Shown piece after piece: positions 51,992 to 64,000 of a stretch of DNA of 64,000 nt. The stretch's first letter is position 1, and the number at the start of each line of letters is the position of its first letter. Made by a program: the position numbers and the translations under genes. This stretch comes from Paratrimastix pyriformis (taxonomy: Eukaryota > Preaxostyla > Paratrimastigidae). The stretch is from contig JAPMOS010000110.1 of the NCBI GenBank assembly GCA_027972325.1, positions 1-64,000 of the forward strand, given 5' to 3'. Below the pieces are notes generated by a model. The model was not told the DNA's origin. It worked only from the letters and a program-made list of their open reading frames with translations, and ran no database searches.

Positions 51992-54900
51992 TTACTCGTC
52001 CAGGGGGCAGAACCAGAAGGCGATGACAAAGACGAAGTAGATCAGCACCAGGCCGGCCCCTTCGAAGTAGTTGCAGCGGCCCTCTGGACGGACGCACAGA
52101 GCGCGGGGAGGCGGCGAACGGGGGTGAGAATGAGGATGAGGATGAGCGGAAAACGGGGGGGTCCCCGGTCGCGGTCAACACACACATCAACGCACAGCAA
52201 GACAAAGTCACGCATCAGCGGGCCAATGGGTGCGCGGTTCAGGATTCGGACGGAGGCAGAGAACGACACTTGATTAAACATTTTGTTCCCGATATCGACA
52301 GCAGCAGAGGTAACGAAATTGGGTGGGAACAAATTGGGTGTTGACAAACTGGCGGTGTACGTGAAGTGGACTAAGCCGAAGAAGAACTTGAGGAGAGCCG
52401 TTTGCAGTGTCCTGGGGGGTGCTCGCTCGATGCTGAGGGCCAACGTGGTGCTCTTTCGCTTCAAGGGATCCAACGCAGATGAGATCCCACTGGTCAACTG
52501 TGGTGACGTTGTCTTCGTCTCAGGACACCGACATAAAGCGGGACGCTCACATATTGGGTGAAGAGAACGCAGGGCAAGACACAGACAGACAGCCGACACA
52601 GACAAACACCCACCAAGCCGGGACCTTGGGTGACGTGGTTCAGGATCAGGACAGGGCGCACATGACACAAACGTACCACCAGCATGACATAGAGAAGCGC
52701 ATACGGACCTTCAGGACGCACATGACACATACCAGCATGACACATACGGACACAACATATAGACACATACGGACACACATATAGACACACAGACGGACCT
52801 TGGGTGAGGTGGTTCAGGATCAGGACAGGACGCACATGACACAAACGTACCACCAGCATGACATAGAGAAGCGCATACGGACCTTCAGGATCAGGACGCA
52901 CATGACACATACCAGCATGACACATACGGACACAACATATAGACACAGACGGACCTTGGGTGACGTGGTTCAGGATCAGGACGCACAGCATGACACATAC
53001 CAGCATGACACATACGGACACACATAGACACACCAAGCCGGACCTTGGGTGACATGGTTCAGGATCAGGACGCACAGCATGACACATACCAGCATGATGA
53101 CACATACGGACACACATAGACACACATACGGACCTTGGGTGACATGGTTCAGGATCAGGACGCACAGCATGACACATACCAGCATGACACATACGGACAC
53201 ACATAGACACACATACGGACCTTGGGTGACATGGTTCAGGATCAGGACGCACAGCATGACACATACCAGCATGATGACACATACGGACGCACAGAGACAC
53301 ACCAAGCCGGACCTTGGGTGACATGGTTCAGGATCAGGACGCACAGCATGACACATACCAGCATGATGACACATACGGACGCACAGAGACACACCAAGCC
53401 GGACCTTGGGTGACATGGTTCAGGATCAGGACGCACAGCATGACGGCGACCACGTCGAAGAACGGGAAGACCAGAGTGAAGACGCCCGTGCCGGCGGGGG
53501 CGTTGGCGTTCATCAAGCCCGAGATGAGCACCATCAGGGGCATCTCAATCAGGGTCGACTGGATGGCGCTGCTGGTGCCGATCTGTGGGGCGCATGGTGT
53601 GGTGTGTGTGAGGGGGTGCGGATGAGCGATGATCAAGAATTGACGGGCGAGGGAATTGGGGAGGGGGGCGGGCAGACGGACCTCAATACTGAGGGTGATA
53701 TCGTCCTTCAGGGCGAACTGGATGGCACCCACAAACTGGACGCGGCGGCGGGGCAGAGGAAGAGAAAGAAAAAAAGAGCACAGGCAGGGGAGGAGGTTGG
53801 TGAGAAGTGCCGAAAAGGCGCGCCCCTACAGCCCGACAACGGCGCACGGGACACCAGATTGGATCCGGCGGCGCATACAGACGACACGCGCGCACACACA
53901 CGACACACACACAGACGACACACCCCACGGGACCCCCCACGGGACCGGCCAGCACGGGCCAGAGACCTCCCCCCCGGCACAGGGCCAGCCACAGACCAGG
54001 GCCGCGTTGGGGACCACGCCGATGATGACCAGGCCAGCGAAGGACTTGGGCATGCCGAAGGAGACCAGGGCAGGTTCCAGGGCGCCCGTCAGGGCCTCGG
54101 CGATCAGGCCGAAGGCCGTCGTGGCGGCCACCAGGACAACGACGCACTTCCAGATGGGAAGCACTCTGCAAACGATGCATGATGATGATGATGCTTGGAT
54201 GATGATGATTGTGATGATGTGCTGATGATGCTTGGATGATGATGATTGTGATGCTTGGATGATGATGATTGTGATGATGATGATGATGATTGTGATGATG
54301 ATGATGATGATTGTGATGATGATGATTGTGATGATGATGATTGTGATGATGATGATTGTGATGATGATTGTGATGATGATTGTGATGATGATTGTGATGA
54401 TGATTGTGATGATGATTGTGATGATGATTGTGATGATGATTGTGATGATGATTTGAGGGGTGCAGTGGGCGAGGAACAGACACTTCGCTCTTGCCGTGCC
54501 CGTTGCCGCCCTCCTTCGGGGCAGCGCCCACCCGAACCGCCGCGGGCTGCTCGGGCTGCGAGGCGGTGGCGGCGACCAGGGGCTGCGGGCCTGCAGGCGG
54601 CTGCTGGATGGGCACCAGCTCAGCTGCCGCTGGGGTGGTCGGCTTGACGGGCGAGGGCGTGCGAGAGACGGCCTCGGGCGCCGTGTCCAGAGGCTGCGGC
54701 AGTGAGAGGAGGGTGTCGTGGGAGAGTGAGTTCGGGATCGGGGCAGGCGGATGCCGGCTGCTGGGCGGAGTGGCACCACTGGACGCACGGCGCGGCAGAC
54801 AGGCGTAGCAGCACCGGACAGAAAAAACATAGAATCTTCCCGGACCATATGACCCCGGACACACACAAAAAACACGAAGATGAAAGGCCCAGCCCACGAA

Positions 54901-57116
54901 CAGACATCCTGGCGGAGGTGGGAACCATCCAATCATCCAATCATCCAATCATCATCCAATCATCATCATCCAATCATCATCATCCAATCATCATCATCAT
55001 CATGTTCATCATGTTCATCATCATCATCCAATCATCATCCAATCATCATCCAATCATCATCCAATCATCATCCAATCATCATCCAATCATCATCCAATCA
55101 TCATCCAATCATCATCCAGTCATCATCCAGTCATCATCATTCCAGACCTGGGTGAACTCCTGGCGGAGGTGCGAGGGCGCGTAGGTGGTGCCCTGGGGGT
55201 TGCGCAGCCTTTCGAACTCCTCCATTCGGGTCTGGGGCGACTCGCCGAAGCCCAGCTCGGGCCCGCTGAGGTTGGCGGAGGCCCCGCGACGGATCATTTC
55301 GCCGCCGACGGGCACGGGGGACGTTTGCTGTTGGGTGGCCGAGGGGGGCGGCGGGCTGGCGGCCGGCGAGCGGTGCGAGGCCTCGTCCATGGGAAGCAGC
55401 GGCTGTTCCAGGCCCGCGGCGTGGGCGTTCTCGGCCGTCAGCTCGGCGACGGTGGCGGGCTTGTCCTTGTGGGACTTCTTCTTGTCGGGGGCGCCCTTCT
55501 GGCCGGGTTTCACCTCGGATTGGGTGTAGATGTACGTGTGGGTCTTCAGGGTGAAGAGTAGGCCGACAAAGTAGGCCAGGGGCAGGATGATCGAACTGCG
55601 GGTGCGTGGGGGTGGGGCGGGAGGGCGAGGCAGGCAGGGCAGGGAGGCGGGTGGGGCAGGGAGTGGATGGATGAGTGCGCGTGTTGTGAGGCGGAGAAAG
55701 GGAAGGGGAGGGGAGGGGAGGGAGACGACACAATCTGGGGGCGGAATGAATGAATAAAAAAGGGGGCGGGAAAGTGGAAGCGGGAGAGAAGACGAATGGC
55801 ACGAACACACCTTCCATTCGGATCGTGAACGGACCAGGCGTACATCAGGTACTTGGTCTTGTGCAGGAAGGTCGGGTCGGTGAAGAGCTTGTTGTCATAC
55901 CTGCCGGTGGGGATGGTGGGGGCGGTGGACCCAGAAATGAGAGGTGTGTGCGACAGGACAGGTGACACAGATTGAATGGGGGCGATTTTCAGGTGGGACG
56001 TGGTTTTTCGGTTCAATCTGTGCCTTTTCAGAGAGTATGACTTTAACGACTATCGTGTATGAGGACGTGGTTTTTCGGTTCAATCTGTGTGGAGGACATG
56101 GGGGGGCACGGACAGGTAGTGGCAGCCTGTGCACGCATTGGTGCCGTTCTGGCACAGGTCGCACTTGTAATGCCACTCGCTGTAGAGGTACGAGTAGATG
56201 GTGGGCGTGTAGGCACCTGCCTCGCGCGTCGCGGGTCCGGCGGGGGTGGGAGGGAGTGACGGAGGGGGAACGGGTGAGGTCGTGCTGAGGGCAGATGACG
56301 CATGGGCACTGCTTGAGGCAAGCAGAAGGAAGAAGGATTTGTGTGTGGTGTGGGAGTGGTGTGCGTGGTGGTGGTGGTCGTGGGTGGGCGGGTGGCACAG
56401 ACCAACGATGGCGATGAAGAGCAAGGTGGAGCTGGTCGCTTGCGCTTTCTGCGCGAAAGCAAGAAAGGGGGGCGAATGTGGAGAGGTGAATGCCGGGACA
56501 GTCAATTCAGGTTCAATGAACAATTCGCCCATAAAAAGGTTGAGAAGAGGTTTAAGAAGACAGAGAGCGAGCGAGCCAGACCGCACACGCACAACCAGAG
56601 AGCAAAGACAAAAACGGCGCAGGACAGGACAGGACAGACACACCGCACGCACGAGGCACGGACCTTGTTGAAGTACTGCTCCTTGTACTTGAACCCGCCG
56701 AAGATCATCGCACGCACAACCAGCCAGCAAAGACAAAACGGCGCAGGAAAAAGGACAGACACATCGCACACACATGCACGAGGCACGGACCTTGTTGAAG
56801 TACTGCTCCTTGTACTTGAACCCGCCGAAGATCATCGAGAGGCCGGGCAGCAGCAGCAGCATGCTGAGGATGGAACCTGATTCGTGTGTCCACCGGGGCC
56901 CCCGATCCGACACAGATGGGCAGAAGCAGAAGCAGAAGCACAGCCAAGTGAGCCGGGGGGGTGCGGGGAGCCGTCATCCTTCTTGACACATTTGAACAGC
57001 TAAGCCAATGTCACACTCCCCCAAAACCACGTAGCCATGCGGGCCACCCATGCGAGCCCCTTGATCAGCCGAACCAATGCCACGCTCCCCCAAAAACACG
57101 CACCACACCCACACAC

Positions 57117-57164
<48 letters not shown>

Positions 57165-60077
57165 ATCATCATCCAATCATCATCCAATCATCATCCAATC
57201 ATCATCCAATCATCATCCAATCATCATCCAATCATCATCCAATCATCATCATCATCATCAATCATCATCAATCATCATCATCCACCACCACCACCACCAC
57301 CACCACCACCACCACCACCACCACCACCACCACCACCACCACCACCACCACCACCACCACCACCACCACCACCACCACCACCACCACCACCACCACCACC
57401 ACCACCACCACCACCACCACCACCACCACCACCACCACCACCACCACCACCACCACCACCACCACCACCACCACCACCACCACCACCACCACCACCACCA
57501 CCACCACCACCACCACCACCACCACCACCACCACCACCACCACCACCACCACCACCACCACCACCACCACCACCACCACCACCACCACCACCACCACCAC
57601 CACCACCACCACCACCACCACCACCACCACCACCACCACCACCACCACCACCACCACCACCACCACCACCACCACCACCACCACCACCACCACCACCACC
57701 ACCACCATCATCATCATCATCCACACACACGGAACGGACCGGTCAGGGCCTGCTGGACCATGGTGTTGAGCCCCTTGATCAGCGTGAAGACGTACAGGAT
57801 GGCCTGCGCACAAATAAGTACAAAGGCCGGGAATGAAAATGGATGTGAGTGGGTGGGGAACAGCAAAGAAAGACGTACAGGATGGCCTGCGCGGGGCGCA
57901 CAAAGGCCGGGGAATGAAAATGGATGTGAGTGGGTGGGGAACAGCAAAGAAAGACGGGTCAATCCAGAGTCACGGGCGGAGGGGCGATGCCAGGAGGGTA
58001 GGACGGGGAAACAGGCGACAGAAGTGGGGGCAAGGAGCGGAGGATGCGGCAAAGCACGAGGGCGGATGGCGGCGGGAGGGCAAAAAGGGCAGAGGGTGCG
58101 GGGGCGTGGACGGGAAGGGACGGGGGGGCCGACCTCGATGATGGAGCCGAAGGTCGCATTCAGCACGGCACCGATGGCGAAGTTGGTCTGAGCCGAAATG
58201 CTGCGTGTGTGTGTGTGTGTGGGGGGAGGGGGAGCGGTGTTGGTGCGATGCGATGGGCCACGCGGAGCGCGTCCGTGTCTGAAGAGCCACCATCGGCTCT
58301 TTTCAAGAAACCGGACGCGGTGCCGCATCCGGATTCACCCTCCCGACAGGCAGCACACAGGCATGCATGGGGGGCACCGACCTTGCAACAGCCGCGCCGA
58401 TGGCGTACGAGAGTGGAATGACGGAGAGCAGACAGAAGGCCAGGACGATGATGGGGTTGGCCTCCCTGCGCCCCGCCCAGGGATGGAGAGGAGGAAAGAC
58501 GGGAAGGATGAAGGAGGGGCAAACAAACAGGCCGGAGAAGAGCAAAAGCCGGCCGAATCCGGAACAGCGAATGGCAGGACAACACAGAAAAACACCGGAA
58601 CACAACAAACAAGAAATGATCCTGACCAGACAAGATCACAGATGCAGAAGAAGAAGAAGAAGAAGAAGAAGAAGAAGAAGAAGAAGAAGAAGAAGAAGAA
58701 GAAGAAGAAGAAGAAAACCTCGAGAAAAAACCCACCGAGACAAGCGCAGGGGCCCGGAACGGACCGCCAGGCGGCCGAGGAGGCGTAGCCGAGCACCAGG
58801 GCGATCACGCAGAAGATGTTCATGTCTATGGCGGACGGGAAGAAACCGGGCGAGCCCGCAAGAGAGGCGAGATGAGAGCGGGTGTGGCACCGGTGGTGGT
58901 GGTAAGTGTGGAGGAGTGAGCCGACAGACTGATCATGATGACGTTCATGCCCCAAATGGCGTACTGTGCACCAGGAAAAAAAAAAGGGAGGATGAGATGA
59001 GAACCCGGGGAGGTGAGGATGACGACCTTATAGAAGTACATGTTGGTGGCGGTGGTGGTGCAGCAGACGACGCGACCCTCCGGACCGCCAACCGTAACGG
59101 TCAGGTTCAGCGGCTTGACGAACATGTGGGTGATAGCCGTTTGGTTGATCTGACGATGCCGACATTGAATCAGGAGTCGGAGAGAGAAGTGTGAAGAACG
59201 TGGGGTGACAAGTGTTGGTTTCAGACCTTCGCCATGGGAATAAAAACCACCAACAGGAAGGTCCCCAAGGCGGCGGCCGCATGGACGAAGATGAGCACGG
59301 GCACACAAAAGATAATCCACAAAATGTATCGAACATAATCCACAGCGCCCCAGGAAGATCCCGAGGTGGCTTGGGACCAATCCTCCGCCGAATTAATGCC
59401 GACGGGCTTTGGGAGATGAAGATCAAACGAGAAATGGAAGCGTGCAGACCAGTTCACCGGAACGCGAGTTTTTGGAGAGACATTTGTTAAAGGGCCACAG
59501 ATAATACCACCCCAGCTTGACGCAAAGGCGGGCATAGGGTAACCCGACGAGCGTGATCGCCATGATTAGGGCGAGCATCAGGTACGCCAGGCAAACCCAC
59601 CACCCAAAAAACACGGTCCAACAAATGTTACCCACTGCAACACACCTCCCAGGTTTGACGGGACGCATCCGAGTCACCGGAGCGTAAAGAGATTGAACAG
59701 CGGGAGAACGATCTGACAGTGAACGCTTGTGGAGAGAGCCTGCCGAGGAAAAATAAAAACAGATTAGGAAATAAAGAGCACCCCGAGTACGGACTGGGCC
59801 AAGGTCGAAAACCAAAAGTATGGTTCATCTGAGTTTTGCGTTCTTCGATCTCATTCTCTTCCTTGGTGAGTGGCGGCTCAAAGAGAACCTCATCTTCGAA
59901 TTTTAGACCACGAATATAAAAGGCATGGCCATCGCGGGCGCCGTCCCCTTCCGATTCCGATGCAATCCCAGAAAAAGCATCGTGGCCAAGGTCAGCCGGA
60001 TTGTTGAAAACAGGAGAAGGGGCAGGTGAGTCGAATGAAGACTCATACGCAGTCTGCGACTGCGGGTCCGACGACAT
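51992..60077 (-). CDS. CAX: CAX-family cation/H+ exchanger with N-terminal YccF-like domain
   Basis: Start at 60077 (MSSDPQSQ; 60140 also possible), stop at 51992. After an acidic N-terminus comes a YccF-like segment (VGNICWTVFFGWWVCLAYLM, then KLGWYYLWPF; 59.65-59.48 kb), spans at 59.37-59.2 kb, then the CAX core in order: ANPIIVLAFCLLSVIPLSYA (58.46 kb), the c-1 motif NFAIGAVLNATFGSIIEV (58.18 kb), ILYVFTLIKG (57.8 kb), SILSMLLLLPGLSMIFGGFK (56.86 kb), IILPLAYFVGLLFTLKTH (55.58 kb), a ~120-residue cytosolic loop, EALTGALEPALVSFGMPKSF (54.1 kb), the c-2 region VVPNAA / DDITLSIEV / GTSSAIQSTLIEMP (54.0-53.53 kb) and the last spans (CVLILNHVTQ to EGRCNYFEGAGLVLIYF). The family swaps Ca2+ or other cations for protons across vacuolar-type membranes. 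Donors are mainly GTCCG. Three splice junctions are tandemly duplicated. Confidence 0.85.
52620..53445 (-). repeat. ~92-bp minisatellite repeating an exon end and its splice donor
   Basis: Six or more regular copies from about 52945 to 53445, plus longer variant units before. On minus each unit ends with the coding end of the penultimate CAX exon (CVLILNHVTQ) and the donor GTCCG, followed by CA/GT-rich intron sequence. The true exon is the copy nearest 53.44 kb; the next exon begins near 52.08 kb. Many in-line decoy donors are therefore present. Confidence 0.9.
54178..54453. repeat. (GAT)n with GTGATGATGATT units
   Basis: About 275 bp of GATGAT interspersed with TTGTGATGATGA in a CAX intron, between the EALTGALEPAL exon and the long cytosolic-loop exons. 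Confidence 0.95.
54928..55142. repeat. (ATCATCCA)n tract
   Basis: ATCATCCAATC units, with ATGTTCATC variants near 55003-55020, in a CAX intron just after the exon ending RQEFTQVWN. Confidence 0.95.
56590..56837 (-). repeat. ~125-bp tandem duplication of a CAX splice donor
   Basis: Copies at about 56590-56710 and 56716-56837. On minus both contain the exon end FGGFKYKEQYFNK followed by the donor GTCCGTGCC and the same downstream intron. The upstream copy continues into the real exon (SILSMLLLLPGLSM). Confidence 0.88.
57117..57721. repeat. (ATC)n to (ACC)n compound microsatellite, ~600 bp
   Basis: ATC/ATCATCCA units (57117-57281) pass into about 140 uninterrupted ACC units (57282-57705) and a short ATC end. 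It lies in a CAX intron; on the gene strand it is (GGT)n. One of the longest pure trinucleotide arrays in the window. Confidence 0.97.
57789..57956 (-). repeat. ~83-bp tandem duplication of a CAX splice acceptor
   Basis: Copies at about 57789-57871 and 57872-57956. On minus each has a GCGCAG acceptor followed by the exon start GCCATCCTGTACGTC. Only the copy nearest 57.8 kb continues into the complete exon (FTLIKGLNTMVQQ). Confidence 0.88.
58646..58714. repeat. (AAG)n microsatellite
   Basis: About 23 uninterrupted AAG units in a CAX intron; a polypurine/polypyrimidine tract. Confidence 0.97.
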
Positions 60078-60176
60078 TGCAATGAATGGCGAAGGGAGGT
60101 ACGGCAGGGGGTGCGACACTATCCGGAGGGCCCAAACCACAATGGGTCCGTTTCGTTTTCTTCCGCTCGATCAGTC
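60078..60176. promoter_or_regulatory. 99-bp divergent promoter region
   Basis: Separates the CAX start (60077, minus) from the start of the right kinase-like gene (60177, plus). Both genes must draw promoter activity from this short region unless 5' leaders overlap. No consensus motif is recognised; TTTCGTTTTCTTCCGCTC at 60150-60167 is pyrimidine-rich. The corresponding left-arm gene has no CAX neighbour at this distance. Confidence 0.4.

Positions 60177-64000
<3,824 letters not shown>

Noticed and set aside
52560-53445. CRISPR-like array
   Set aside because: Repeat units are ~92 bp with no distinct unique spacers, the context is a eukaryotic intron, and the unit contains an exon end.
57037-58191. 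Long open frames coding poly-His, poly-Thr, poly-Pro, poly-Gly or poly-Val
   Set aside because: They are translations of the (ACC)n/(GGT)n array in an intron of the CAX gene; all frames are open because the unit has no stop.

Overview
The window looks like nuclear DNA of a GC-rich, intron-rich unicellular eukaryote. The evidence is many phase-consistent introns ending in AG, exon-scale homology instead of long bacterial ORFs, eukaryote-specific families (an MT-A70 DNA adenine methyltransferase of the AMT1/MTA1 type, a CAX-type cation/H+ exchanger with a YccF-like N-terminus, an RRM protein) and dense microsatellites and minisatellites. The species cannot be named from the sequence. Where exons could be joined with confidence, the 5' splice site is mostly GTCCG, GTCTG or GTTTG instead of GTAAG, and this rule was used to read gene structure and strand. 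LAYOUT: 1-9.4 kb is a decayed element with long inverted arms, an RVE-type integrase and a DNA-methyltransferase-like part (treated as a fossil). 9.4-10.2 kb holds an AC microsatellite and a small MITE-like inverted repeat. 10.2-26.0 kb (minus) is one very large gene for a cell-surface protein: signal peptide, DUF5650-like 'GNYVV..GAVTW' repeats, about 13 IPT/TIG domains, one membrane span and a short tail. One of its introns holds a striking run of perfect GC hairpins between two copies of an interspersed repeat. 27.5-32.5 kb (minus) is a membrane hybrid histidine kinase with PAS-like, HisKA, HATPase and two receiver domains. 34.1-40.1 kb (minus) is a second sensor-kinase gene with PAS-like and HATPase modules, whose phospho-acceptor histidine appears replaced and which has no receiver. 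40.8-42.4 kb (minus) is the AMT1/MTA1-type methyltransferase. 42.6-46.4 kb (plus) is an RRM protein with a SNF2-like N-terminal region. 46.6-64 kb is a large inverted duplication: two arms of about 4 kb (46.6-50.5 minus, 60.15-64.0 plus) each carry a multi-exon gene for a protein with a kinase-like fold, and between them lies the YccF-CAX exchanger gene (52.0-60.1, minus). CONNECTIONS: three of the minus-strand genes (surface receptor and two sensor kinases) suggest environmental sensing, but no operon logic applies. Two interspersed repeats with GT/CA tails (called R1 and R2 here) lie mostly inside introns. In the CAX gene and in the left kinase-like gene, splice junctions have been tandemly duplicated. 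Together with very short introns (29, 43, 51 and 53 nt) and the unusual donor, this points to unusual intron biology as the main novelty, alongside the hairpin cluster.
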